Shown: piece after piece, positions 1 to 7,637 of the stretch
How positions within the stretch are numbered: the first letter of the stretch is position 1
Layout of the letters: the number at the start of each line of letters is the position of its first letter
NCBI GenBank assembly: GCA_937873665.1
Contig: CALMYW010000285.1
Location: 1-18,891 of the forward strand
DNA length: 18,891 nucleotides
Origin: an uncultured Sphingorhabdus sp.
GTDB taxonomy: Bacteria > Pseudomonadota > Alphaproteobacteria > Sphingomonadales > Sphingomonadaceae
Reading direction: 5' to 3'
The notes under the pieces: model-generated
Databases searched by the model: none
What the model was told of the DNA's origin: nothing
Seen by the model: only the letters and a program-made list of their open reading frames with translations
Program-made: the position numbers and the translations under genes

Positions 1-1
1 C

Positions 2-103
2 ACCTTCAATATCCAGCGCCACCTCGTCTCACGTAAAACCATGCGCGTCTTTCGCGGGGCAGCCATGGCCGAGTGGAGCGCTGCGTCTGCCGAGGCCGGC
101 TGA
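2..103 (+). pseudogene. 3' end of an IS6-type transposase (partial, cut by window edge)
   Basis: Frame 2 is open from the window edge to a TGA and encodes 33 residues beginning TFNIQRHLVSRKTMRVFRG and ending AEWSAASAEAG. The pattern FN-QRHL-SR-T, then a basic stretch, then A-x-W near the C-terminus, is what I recall of IS6-family DDE transposases, which end just after this motif. Only the C-terminal tail is present, so the DDE triad cannot be checked and the copy may be intact beyond the edge. It points toward the catabolic genes and lies about 60 bp from the glutathione S-transferase stop. The family call rests on a short motif and is moderately sure. Confidence 0.55.
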
Positions 104-162
104 CCAAGCGAAAAACGGGGTGTTATCGGGTCTCTCTAGTTAACCTGACAACGCCCGCTCAA
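104..162 (+). mobile_element. Probable terminal region of the IS6-type element
   Basis: These 59 bp lie between the transposase stop and the first catabolic gene and hold no ORF of their own. IS6-type elements normally end a few tens of bases after the transposase stop, so the right inverted repeat should be here. A stretch ending GTTAACCTGACAACGCCC is a candidate terminus. The other end of the element is outside the window, so neither the repeat pairing nor the 8-bp target duplication can be verified. Confidence 0.35.
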
Positions 163-165
163 GAC

Positions 166-1008
166 CTAATGCCTAAAGCTGTTGATCCCGCTGCCTTTGA
201 GTCGTCGGACCTGGGCGTTGATCCAGAAGATCGCCCGCATCGCGGCGGGCTCGAAGCCCGAAATCTCCTTGCGTGCGTTTGGCCGTTTCATGCAGCGCTT
301 GTGCCAATCGGCAAGGCGAGGATAGCGGCTGAGCGAATAGCGCATCAGGGTCAGGCGGTGGACGTTGACCAGCCAGGAGATGTCGGCCAGTCCGAAGCTG
401 GGGCCGCTCAGCCAGAGAAAGTTCTGCAGTCGCGCTTCAAGCTGGGCGAAGGCGTGATCCATGGTCCGCACTGCCTCGGTGATCCGCTGCTGGCTGAAGC
501 CCCGGCCTGCGGACAGTTCCTGATGGAAGGCAACCAGCTTCGGGTCGGTACCGGACGCCGCATAGGCTGCAAGCTCGTCCTCTCCCTTGATCGCCTTGAT
601 CTTGAACAGGAATTCGAACGACAACAGCTTGAGCGCACCCTGGACCGAGCCCGCCGCCGCCATCAGTTCCGCAGTCTGCTTGCGATCGGCTTCGCCGGCC
701 GGTTTCAGCTGCGGGCCGGGAAAGGTCGCGTCCAGATAGGCGATGATGTCGTTCGATTCGAGATATGTCTTCCCGTCGTGAACCAGAACAGGAACAACCC
801 CGTTGGGGTTCAGTGCCAGGAATTCAGGCGAGGTTTGCTCGTTCCGCGCCAGATCAACCGGGTGCCCTGTCCACTCGATCCGCTTTTCCGCCATGGCAAG
901 CCGGACCCGCTGCGAGCAGTTTGACATCGGAGCATGCCACAGGTGCAGCCCATTGAGGGCGCGAACGTCCTCACGCTTGGTTTCGAATTCCGGCATTGGC
1001 ACATCCAT
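166..1008 (-). CDS. Glutathione S-transferase, PcpC/beta-etherase-like
   Basis: This 280-residue cytoplasmic GST has an N-terminal thioredoxin fold (about residues 20-102) and a helical C-terminal domain. Visible landmarks are MSNCSQRVRLAM (28-39), NPNGVVPVL with the cis-proline that holds glutathione, and ESNDI, the gamma-glutamyl-binding segment. S29 and C31 sit in a Ser-X-Cys-Ser signature like the catalytic Ser/Cys pair of tetrachlorohydroquinone dehalogenase PcpC. The C-terminal pattern SFGLADISW also resembles that subgroup. It begins 8 bp after the FAD hydroxylase stop and is the last gene of the minus-strand operon. The likely role is glutathione-dependent reductive removal of a ring substituent, ether cleavage, or isomerisation of a ring-cleavage product. 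GST membership is firm; the substrate is unknown. Its end lies almost against the IS6-type terminus, so slight 3' truncation is possible. Confidence 0.88.
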   Translation of the reverse strand: MDVPMPEFETKREDVRALNGLHLWHAPMSNCSQRVRLAMAEKRIEWTGHPVDLARNEQTSPEFLALNPNGVVPVLVHDGKTYLESNDIIAYLDATFPGPQLKPAGEADRKQTAELMAAAGSVQGALKLLSFEFLFKIKAIKGEDELAAYAASGTDPKLVAFHQELSAGRGFSQQRITEAVRTMDHAFAQLEARLQNFLWLSGPSFGLADISWLVNVHRLTLMRYSLSRYPRLADWHKRCMKRPNARKEISGFEPAAMRAIFWINAQVRRLKGSGINSFRH

Positions 1009-1016
1009 CGAGAGGT

Positions 1017-2321
1017 TCAGTCGATCTCAACTTTGCGAACCGGCTCGCCGTAATAGCTGCTCGCCTCGCGCCGACTGATCTCCGCGACATAGGCATCGGG
1101 GCGGATCAGGATGTGCGGGGCATTGCGGCGGATCAGCTGGGTGGCGCCGGTGTGGCGCAGATGATCGAACAGGCGCGAGCCATCGGGCAGGATCCGATCG
1201 GCAATCCGGTCGCCAGGGGCAAGGCCATCATGCGCTTCGCCGACGCACAGCGGGCTATCGCTGTAGCCCAGCGAGAGGTGGTTGGTCAGCTCGCCGCGCT
1301 GGCGCGAGGTGTTTACATGGAGCGTGCCGGTCAGATTGAGCATCGCTGCCGCGATCGGCAAGCGCTCCTGCTGGTAGCTGTCGAGCAGGGCATCTTCGCC
1401 ATGCTTGATCGCTGCCGCGAGCTTCCAGCCGAGATTCCAGGCGTCCTGAGTGCTGGTGTTGAGGCCTTGTGCGCCCGAAGGCGGGTGCAAGTGCGCGGCA
1501 TCACCGGCCAGGAACACCCGGCCCACCCGGTAGCGATCGACCATTCGGGTCTGGTGCTTGAATTCGGATTGCCAGGCGATCCTCGTCACCCGCTGGCCGG
1601 TGGTCTTGAGAACACCCTTTTCAATCCCGTCAACGACATGGCGCTTGGGTGATTGCAATTGGAACAGGTTGCCGAGCGGCAGAGGGCACAGCGATGGCGG
1701 ACCGCCCAGATTGAGCGGCCAGACGTGCCAGAATTCGCGATCAAGGCCTTCGACCTCAAGATCAGCGACAACCATTGCCTTTTCATCAAGCGACTTGCCG
1801 AACAGCTCCCCCCCCAGCAGGCCGCGCACAGTACTGCGCCCGCCGTCGCTACCCACCAGATAGTCGGACGAAACGCTCTCTCCGGTTGCCAGCTCGGTCG
1901 TGACGCCCTTGTCGGTCTGGCTAACGGCTACCACGGCGCTATTGTATTCGACCTTGCCGCCCAGCGCTTCGAACCTTTCCTGCAGGATCTGGTTGGTGCG
2001 CCACTGCGGCACCATCAGCATGTTGGGATAGGGTCGCTCGATGCTGGGCGCATAGTGTGTGCCAAGTGGCGGCAGCCGCTTGCTGAACGGGCCCAGATGC
2101 AGCTTGAGATAGGGATAGAGCGTGCTCGAGGCGACGACCATGTCGGCCACGCCAAGCAGATCGAAGATCTCCAGCGTGCGCGGCTGGACGCCTTTGCCCC
2201 GCGCGCCTTCGAAAGGACCGGGCGCGGCATCGACCACGCGAACGGCAATACCGCGACGCAAGAGCTCGATCCCCATCATGAACCCTGTCGGGCCGGCGCC
2301 GGCAACAAGTACCTGAGTCAT
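1017..2321 (-). CDS. FAD-dependent aromatic monooxygenase (PheA/TfdB/PcpB type)
   Basis: This 434-residue flavoprotein hydroxylase of the p-hydroxybenzoate-hydroxylase superfamily should use NAD(P)H and O2 to hydroxylate a phenolic ring. The sequence shows the dinucleotide motif GAGPTG (residues 8-13), the RGKGVQPRTLEIF segment (41-53) typical of phenol/chlorophenol hydroxylases, the DG motif YLVGSDGGRSTVR (about 154-166) and the FAD ribityl-binding GD motif FLAGDAAHLHPPSGAQGLN (about 270-288). The C-terminal piece GDRIADRILPDGSRLFDHL is the start of a short thioredoxin-like tail. Most relatives are about 500-600 residues, so this is a compact member. An AAGGAG ribosome-binding site lies 7 bp before the ATG, which overlaps the MFS stop as ATGA. 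It is translationally coupled to the transporter and followed closely by the GST. The pairing resembles PcpB/PcpC logic, but the substrate is not determinable. Confidence 0.92.
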   Translation of the reverse strand: MTQVLVAGAGPTGFMMGIELLRRGIAVRVVDAAPGPFEGARGKGVQPRTLEIFDLLGVADMVVASSTLYPYLKLHLGPFSKRLPPLGTHYAPSIERPYPNMLMVPQWRTNQILQERFEALGGKVEYNSAVVAVSQTDKGVTTELATGESVSSDYLVGSDGGRSTVRGLLGGELFGKSLDEKAMVVADLEVEGLDREFWHVWPLNLGGPPSLCPLPLGNLFQLQSPKRHVVDGIEKGVLKTTGQRVTRIAWQSEFKHQTRMVDRYRVGRVFLAGDAAHLHPPSGAQGLNTSTQDAWNLGWKLAAAIKHGEDALLDSYQQERLPIAAAMLNLTGTLHVNTSRQRGELTNHLSLGYSDSPLCVGEAHDGLAPGDRIADRILPDGSRLFDHLRHTGATQLIRRNAPHILIRPDAYVAEISRREASSYYGEPVRKVEID

Positions 2322-3547
2322 TGGATCGCTCCTTTCGGGTGGGTGGGAAGGACAAGATAGGCGATGATCGCAGGAACCAGCAGCCCAGCAGCTGCATAGA
2401 GCGCAAGGTCGTAGGATCCATAGATGTCGAAGAGCTGGCCGAAACCGACGATTCCGGCAGCCGTCCCGATAACCGAGATCCCGAACAGCAGGCCGTACAT
2501 CGTGCTGAACGCCGTCGTCCCGAAATGGCGACCCACAAAGTAGGCCAGCACATCGGTTTCGGCTCCGGAGAGGAAGCCGATCAGAATGATCGCGAACGGG
2601 ATGGCCAGGGCAGGAGAGCTCGAAACCAGCAGCAGGCTGCCGGTTATGCCTCCCAGGGTAACCAAGGCCGCTACGCGGCGTGCGTCAAACTTGTCGAACA
2701 GCCAGCCGATCGCGATCCGCCCGAACAGAACCGAAGCTGCGTAGAGCGTGAGGTAGAGCGTCGGATCGGAAATGCCATGTTCGCGAACCAATGGCTCAAA
2801 CTGGGTAAGAACACCCGCCGCCGGCGCATTGGCGGCAAGGATTGCCACCGCCAGTGTCCAGAATGTCCGGCCCTTGGTCAGTTGGATCCAGTTCACCTCT
2901 GGCGAACTTCTGGCACCCACTATCCTGGATTCGGAGTGCTTCGGTTGAGTCTTCTTTTCGCGTAGCCAAAGCGATACGGTGGGCAAGGCAATCAGAAGCA
3001 TCAAGCCGGTAAGAGTGAGATAACCACCGCTGGAGCCATACTTTGCGATCATCGCGCGAATGAGCGGCGAAAACAGCATGGCGCCGATCGACATTCCAGC
3101 CGCGGCAATACCAAGGGCGATACCCTTGCCCTGATCGAACCAACTGTTCACCGCCCGGCCGTAGATCAAGGTGGTGCAGCCGGGGGCCGCAACTCCGAGT
3201 ACCGCCGAAATGAGCAGGAACTGCCAGTAGGCCCCGGTCATGTTCGAGAGGGCGAAATAGCACGCTGCCAAGGTGAGAATGCAGGCGATCGCGATGCGGC
3301 GGGAACCCAGCCGGTCGGCAAGCCGGCCGATCAGGGGAGCACTGAATACAGCTAGCAGCCCAAACGCTGAAGCGTTTGAAATATCGCCCCGAGACCAGCC
3401 GAACTCGGCCTCAAGCGAATAGATGAAAAGACTTGAGACATAATGGTAAAGTCCGGCCCCGGTTGCCATACCAACGGTTGCTACGGCAACCGCGGGCCAA
3501 CCTTTGCGCCATTCCTCGCGTCCGGCGCTGATCGAATGGTCAGCCAT
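2318..3547 (-). CDS. MFS transporter, OFA/monocarboxylate-like
   Basis: This inner-membrane major facilitator of 409 residues has about 12 hydrophobic segments. It shows the FGWSRGDISNA element after TM1 and the loop 2-3 motif GRLADRLGSRR, both common in the oxalate/formate antiporter and monocarboxylate porter branch. The second half carries the related loop GWLFDKFDARR. It probably moves an aromatic or organic acid substrate of this operon. I place the start at the internal ATG giving MADHSISAGREEW, 8 bp inside the aldolase end (ATGGCTGA overlap). The longer frame to 3583 would overlap the aldolase by 44 bp and has no added family sequence. The stop overlaps the monooxygenase start. Direction of transport cannot be judged from sequence. 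Confidence 0.88.
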   Translation of the reverse strand: MADHSISAGREEWRKGWPAVAVATVGMATGAGLYHYVSSLFIYSLEAEFGWSRGDISNASAFGLLAVFSAPLIGRLADRLGSRRIAIACILTLAACYFALSNMTGAYWQFLLISAVLGVAAPGCTTLIYGRAVNSWFDQGKGIALGIAAAGMSIGAMLFSPLIRAMIAKYGSSGGYLTLTGLMLLIALPTVSLWLREKKTQPKHSESRIVGARSSPEVNWIQLTKGRTFWTLAVAILAANAPAAGVLTQFEPLVREHGISDPTLYLTLYAASVLFGRIAIGWLFDKFDARRVAALVTLGGITGSLLLVSSSPALAIPFAIILIGFLSGAETDVLAYFVGRHFGTTAFSTMYGLLFGISVIGTAAGIVGFGQLFDIYGSYDLALYAAAGLLVPAIIAYLVLPTHPKGAIQ

Positions 3548-4424
3548 TGGCCGCACTCCGATAGCGCTTGAGCAGCTCTTCACGTTGGGTGCTTGTCAGC
3601 TGGCAAAGCGGCGGGACAGTGTTGGCCAGTTCGGGATCGTTCGCAATCTCGGCGCAGAGCAGCTTTATGCCCGGAACTAGTGGCAGCCCGTCGAACACCT
3701 GGCGGATCGCGACGGCTTGGGCCAGAGCTGCCTCGTCGCCTTCATTGTACGCCTTGCCGCACAACACGGAATTGAGATTGGCGGTTGCTGAAATGCAGCC
3801 AGCAAATTCTCCCGCCCGGGCGCGTACCAGAGTGGCTTCATTCGAGGGGAAAACCTTGAGCGCGGGCGAGATTGCGGCGATCTGGCCTGCATAAGCCAGA
3901 TCGCCCGAGGAATCCTTGAGCCCGGCGATCCGCGAGCCGAACCGAGCGACTAGCTCGCTCACCAGCTCGGGCGTGTAAGCGATCCCGCTGAGTGCAGGGA
4001 AGTTGTAGAGGTAGATCGGCAGCTGGGTTTCTGCCGTCGCGGTGACAATTGCATCGAGGTAGCGGGCTATGCCGTCATCCGGAACCGGCTTGTAGTAGAA
4101 AGGTGGGAGCACCAGGGCTCCGGCAAAGCCAAGCTCTGCCGCCGCGCAGGACAGGGCCTCGGCATCTCGCACCGCGGCCGCGCCCGTGCCGACCATGAAG
4201 CGATCCATCGGCAGGCCCGAGCTTGCGATCGCTTCCATGACTGCCCGGCGCTGTCCGGCCGTGAAGGAAGTTGCCTCGCCGGTGGTGCCGAGCAGGTTGA
4301 GGCCATTGCAGCCGTTCTCCAGCAGGAACCGCGCGCGCTCGATCAGCCTGGCGGTATCAGGTGTACCGTCCTTGCTGACAGGGGTGATGATCGCGGCAAT
4401 GACGCCGCGCAGGTTATCCTGCAT
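3540..4424 (-). CDS. DHDPS/N-acetylneuraminate-lyase family aldolase (pyruvate type)
   Basis: This 294-residue TIM-barrel class I aldolase forms a Schiff base with a 2-oxo acid, usually pyruvate. Seen: GTTGE (residues 46-50) that binds the carboxylate, Y140 in LYNFPALSG, and Schiff-base K170 in AGLKDSSGD. True dihydrodipicolinate synthases have an Arg soon after YNxP; here YNFPALSG matches the NAL-type pattern instead, so dapA is not appropriate. In this catabolic operon it plausibly splits or makes a pyruvate adduct from ring-cleavage or side-chain chemistry, as hydratase-aldolases of this family do. I choose ATG 4424 because CCGGAG lies 9 bp upstream; a GTG at 4448 in the same frame has no comparable site. 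It overlaps the MFS gene by 8 bp at its end. Confidence 0.88.
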   Translation of the reverse strand: MQDNLRGVIAAIITPVSKDGTPDTARLIERARFLLENGCNGLNLLGTTGEATSFTAGQRRAVMEAIASSGLPMDRFMVGTGAAAVRDAEALSCAAAELGFAGALVLPPFYYKPVPDDGIARYLDAIVTATAETQLPIYLYNFPALSGIAYTPELVSELVARFGSRIAGLKDSSGDLAYAGQIAAISPALKVFPSNEATLVRARAGEFAGCISATANLNSVLCGKAYNEGDEAALAQAVAIRQVFDGLPLVPGIKLLCAEIANDPELANTVPPLCQLTSTQREELLKRYRSAANG

Positions 4425-4487
4425 GAATGAATGCTCCGGATTGAGCACCCGCTTGGGTACTCTTGATGGCCTCGTCGAGGCGAATCG

Positions 4488-5165
4488 TCAGGCCGCGGCC
4501 TGGTCTTTCATATGCGAGCGCGTGCCGCTCAGATGCTCGAGCATGGCTTGCCGAGCGCCCTCGCCATCGCGGTTGGCGATCGCGGCAACAATCTGCTCGT
4601 GCTCCATGAACGAGTGATAGTCCACGTCCGGGCCGACCGGGCGCTTGATCAGATTGCCCCAGACCACATAACGCCGGACGCTGTTGACCAGCCGCTGCAT
4701 CTCCACCAGCACCACATTGCCGGTCGCTTCGGCGAGCAGATTGTGAAAGTGCCAGTCGAGCTCGGCGTAGGCATCCCAGGTCTTGGCGCTGCGCATATCC
4801 GCACAGAGCCGCTCCATTTCCGCGATCTGGCGGGAATTGGCCCGCATGGCGGCAATCCGCGCGATCTCGGGTTCGATCATGCCGCGCGCCTGCATCGCAT
4901 CGACCGGATTGGTCATCGCCGCGACCTCCTCGGCCTCGGGGATTTCGTCCTGTCCGGGCTGAGTCACAAAGGTGCCGCGCCCGACATGGCGATAGATCAG
5001 CCCCTCGCGCTCCAGTGCCGCCAGCGCCTTGCGCAGTTCGGCGCGGCTGACTGCGAACTTTTCCGCCAGCTTGCGTTCGGGCGGCAAGCGCCGTTCGCCA
5101 CCAGATTGCACCTCGCCAAGCCAATGGCGGACAGCGGAAAGCAGCAATGGTGCGGACGTGGTCAT
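4488..5165 (-). CDS. GntR-family transcriptional regulator, FadR/FCD subfamily
   Basis: This is a DNA-binding regulator of 225 residues. The N-terminal winged helix (about 10-72) shows LPPERKLAEKFAVSRAELRKAL and the wing EGLIYRHVGRGTFV. The C-terminal all-helical FCD domain shows LDWHFHNLLAEATGN and, near the end, SFMEHEQIVAAI and ARQAMLEHL, which supply the usual metal/effector-binding Asp and His residues. Such proteins usually repress catabolic operons and are released by a pathway acid. It is the first gene of the minus-strand operon, 63 bp before the aldolase, so it probably autoregulates. The clustered ATTGGT sites at 7638-7828 are its candidate operators. No strong Shine-Dalgarno is visible before the ATG. 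Confidence 0.92.
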   Translation of the reverse strand: MTTSAPLLLSAVRHWLGEVQSGGERRLPPERKLAEKFAVSRAELRKALAALEREGLIYRHVGRGTFVTQPGQDEIPEAEEVAAMTNPVDAMQARGMIEPEIARIAAMRANSRQIAEMERLCADMRSAKTWDAYAELDWHFHNLLAEATGNVVLVEMQRLVNSVRRYVVWGNLIKRPVGPDVDYHSFMEHEQIVAAIANRDGEGARQAMLEHLSGTRSHMKDQAAA

Positions 5166-5204
5166 GATCGTTCGACAACCTAGATTTGGACCCGATCATT
5201 GGCA
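5164..5204 (-). promoter_or_regulatory. Candidate promoter/operator of the GntR operon
   Basis: On the minus strand TTGCCA (5199-5204) is followed after 17 bp by TAGGTT (5176-5181), a reasonable -35 and weaker -10. Transcription would start only a few bases before the GntR ATG, which fits the lack of a ribosome-binding site and suggests a very short or leaderless mRNA. A perfect 7-bp inverted repeat, ATGATCG at 5164-5170 and CGATCAT at 5193-5199, brackets the -10 and touches the start codon. This layout suits autoregulation. The -35 also overlaps an ATTGGC, one base from the half-site seen at 7638-7828. All of this is read by eye. Confidence 0.35.
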
Positions 5205-5229
5205 AGCACCCCCGACAGCGACGCCGGAA

Positions 5230-5257
5230 GGGAGTGCGCCTTTGCAGGCGCACTCCC
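5230..5257 (-). terminator. Hairpin, probable terminator after the TonB-dependent receptor
   Basis: A perfect 11-bp stem (arms GGGAGTGCGCC and GGCGCACTCCC) closes a 6-base loop TTTGCA, 57 bp beyond the receptor stop. No U-run follows on the minus strand, so it could be a Rho-assisted terminator or an mRNA-stabilising 3' hairpin. It separates receptor transcription from the GntR promoter downstream. Confidence 0.6.
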
Positions 5258-5313
5258 CGGCACGTCCGGCTGGACGTATCCAATGCCTCCCCAGGCATCG
5301 ATTCACCGGCTTG

Positions 5314-7596
5314 TCACCGGGTGAATTTCAGCTGCACGGCTATCGTGCGAGGACGGTTGCGAGTGCCGAAATAGGCCGGATTGCCCTGGGCAAGCGGCGC
5401 TCCCGAAGCGAAGGTTGCGGTCCTGCGATCGAACAGGTTGTTACCCTGAACCGCGATTTCCCAACCCTGGTCGCTGGCAAGTGCCAGTCGAAGGTCCACA
5501 TAGGCGCCTCCCTGGGTCTTCGGAGAGTCGGGGTTCTTGAAGCGCATCTGGAGGTCAGCATCCGATGCAAAGCGAACCACCGCATTGGCCTTCAAGGTAA
5601 GATTGTCGCTTAGCGGATTGGTGAAATCGGCCCCGACAGTGCCCTGCCAGCGCGGTGCGCGGGGAAGGGGCTGTCCATTGGGGATTTCGAGAGCGATCGG
5701 ATCCCCATTTTCGTCAAGATTGAACAGATCCTGCACGAAGCGGGAGTTGGCGTAGGTGACGTTACCGGTTAGCTTCAGCTTGTCGCTGACCTTCCACTGG
5801 CTTGACAATTCGGCGCCGGTAGACCGGGCATCGACGTTGCTGATCTGCGTTTCGGGGAACTGGCCGCCCAGGTTGACAATGCGCGAAGCCTGGAAGTTCT
5901 TCACCCTGGTATCGAACACGGCAAGCTCAAGGAAGCTGCCGCCGCCAAAGTCGAACTTTGAACCAGCCTCCCAGCTATAGGCCGCTTCCGGACCATAGGC
6001 TGCGGTGGCGATAGAGTCCGGGGTGCTCTGATAGCCCCCGTTCTTGCTGCCACGGCCCCAGCTGGCGTAGATCATTACGTTATCGGCCGGACGGAACTCA
6101 ATTCCGACATTGCCATCGGTTTCACGGTTCTTGCTGGTAGGCAGGACCGTTCCAGGCGCGATCGGGGCAGTAAGGAAACCGTCCACCGAATAGGTCGCGG
6201 TCTTGTTTTCCCAGGTCTGGCGAATACCGCCGCGAACCGCGAACTGATCGCTCAGTTCATAGCGTCCCGATGCGAAGACCGACCAGGACGAGGTCTTGAC
6301 CGCGACTGTGCCGTCCAGTGCAGTCAGATTCATCAGAACCGGATTGCCATCCCCGTCGAAGTCCACGAATACATCGGCCACGCGGCGCAGGCTGTAGTTG
6401 TTCCAGTAGTAGAACCCGCCCAAGGACCACGATAGCTTACCATCGTTATTGCTTGCCAGGCGAAGCTCCTGCGAGAATACTTCGTTGCTTTCTGTGTCGA
6501 AAAGATCGAACAGACGCGCGCTCGTGAAATCGAGGTCGGCAACGCGCTCGGATTCCCAATCCACGTAACCCGATTGTGCGGTCAGCTTCATTCCATCGCC
6601 GAAGCCGTGTTCGAGGATCAGTGTCGCACGATCGCCGTCTTGGGTGTCGAATGGCAGAGGGCCGTCGTCGTTGCCGAAGATCCCCTTGCCGCCCGAGTGC
6701 ACGACATCGTTAGGATTGCCTTCAAAGCCGCTGTCATCCAATTCACCGAAATCGATCAGTTGCTGGACGGCACCGCCCACATCACCACCATCGAGCAGCA
6801 GCTCAAGGCCCGTGCCCTTAACGCGGCGGCGATCGTGCTGGTAGATCGCGGTCAGACGGGTGGTTTCACCCAGATCGCCATCGAGAACGATCCGGCCCGA
6901 TTGTTCGCTCAGATCGGGGCCATAGCCGCCCGAAAAGGCATTGCGAACGAAGCCGCGCTCGTCATTGACGAAGCCGGCCAAGCGTACCGCGAACCGTTCG
7001 CCGAGCGGAACGTCAACTCCGCCTTCGAAGCGGAAGCCTTCGATTTCCGAAGTATAGGTTCCAGCCAGATCCACACCGAAATCGCGCCCGGGCCGCCGGG
7101 TCGCAATGCTGACCGCGCCAAGGCTGGTATTACGGCCCAGAACCGTCGACTGCGTCCCGGCGATGAATTCGATCTGCTTGGTGTCATAGAGCGGAATCAC
7201 GAAGTCGCGCACGTGGCCAAGGTAGATCCCATCAACAAAGGTTCCCACCGAGGATTCGATCGTCGGGTCGGCCGAGCCGGATCCAAGCCCGCGGAATGAA
7301 GCAGACGAGGCGAATGTGCCCTTCATGGCAAAGTAGCCGGGAACAATTCCGCCCAATTGTTCGGCATTGGTGACGTTGGCGACTTCCAGTGCGGAGTCAT
7401 CGATGACCTTCACCGTCGCGGGCGTATCGAGCAGCGCTTCGTTCTGCTTGAGTGCGTTGACGACGATGTTGACGCCGATGTCGTCTGGCGAAGCAGCTTT
7501 GGCGTCTACTTGCGCATGGGCTGGTGAGAATGCCGCAGCGGCGCCTATGGCGCAGGTGCCGAGGAGACCGCTTCGGATTGCTTGCTTGGAGATCAT
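5314..7596 (-). CDS. TonB-dependent outer-membrane receptor
   Basis: This 760-residue outer-membrane receptor drives energy-dependent uptake of a bulky or scarce substrate via TonB-ExbBD. The start is at ATG 7596, where GGGAGGAA lies 8 bp upstream and a clear signal peptide follows (MISKQAIRSGLLGTCAIGAA, cleavage after PAHAQ). A longer frame to 7707 adds only non-signal sequence. NIVVNALKQ is a candidate TonB box. The plug shows DTPATVKVIDDSAL, VDGIYLGHV and VLGRNTSLGAVSIATRRP. The beta-barrel follows, with the terminal strand ending AVQLKFTR. The length is normal. It is divergent from the alcohol dehydrogenase operon and shares its control region, and it lies upstream of the GntR operon on the same strand. 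This suggests it imports the pathway substrate rather than a siderophore. Confidence 0.95.
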   Translation of the reverse strand: MISKQAIRSGLLGTCAIGAAAAFSPAHAQVDAKAASPDDIGVNIVVNALKQNEALLDTPATVKVIDDSALEVANVTNAEQLGGIVPGYFAMKGTFASSASFRGLGSGSADPTIESSVGTFVDGIYLGHVRDFVIPLYDTKQIEFIAGTQSTVLGRNTSLGAVSIATRRPGRDFGVDLAGTYTSEIEGFRFEGGVDVPLGERFAVRLAGFVNDERGFVRNAFSGGYGPDLSEQSGRIVLDGDLGETTRLTAIYQHDRRRVKGTGLELLLDGGDVGGAVQQLIDFGELDDSGFEGNPNDVVHSGGKGIFGNDDGPLPFDTQDGDRATLILEHGFGDGMKLTAQSGYVDWESERVADLDFTSARLFDLFDTESNEVFSQELRLASNNDGKLSWSLGGFYYWNNYSLRRVADVFVDFDGDGNPVLMNLTALDGTVAVKTSSWSVFASGRYELSDQFAVRGGIRQTWENKTATYSVDGFLTAPIAPGTVLPTSKNRETDGNVGIEFRPADNVMIYASWGRGSKNGGYQSTPDSIATAAYGPEAAYSWEAGSKFDFGGGSFLELAVFDTRVKNFQASRIVNLGGQFPETQISNVDARSTGAELSSQWKVSDKLKLTGNVTYANSRFVQDLFNLDENGDPIALEIPNGQPLPRAPRWQGTVGADFTNPLSDNLTLKANAVVRFASDADLQMRFKNPDSPKTQGGAYVDLRLALASDQGWEIAVQGNNLFDRRTATFASGAPLAQGNPAYFGTRNRPRTIAVQLKFTR

Positions 7597-7637
7597 CACT
7601 TTAATTCCTCCCGATCGAATTTTCAACCATCTGCGTG

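Noticed and set aside
996..2360. Plus-strand open frames of 218 and 235 codons across the FAD monooxygenase
   Set aside because: These are antisense shadows of a well-supported flavoprotein gene with all three FAD motifs in the other strand.
4414..5298. 294-codon frame overlapping the GntR gene on the same strand
   Set aside because: Its translation is Arg/Gly-rich with no domain, whereas the other frame gives a complete GntR-FCD protein.
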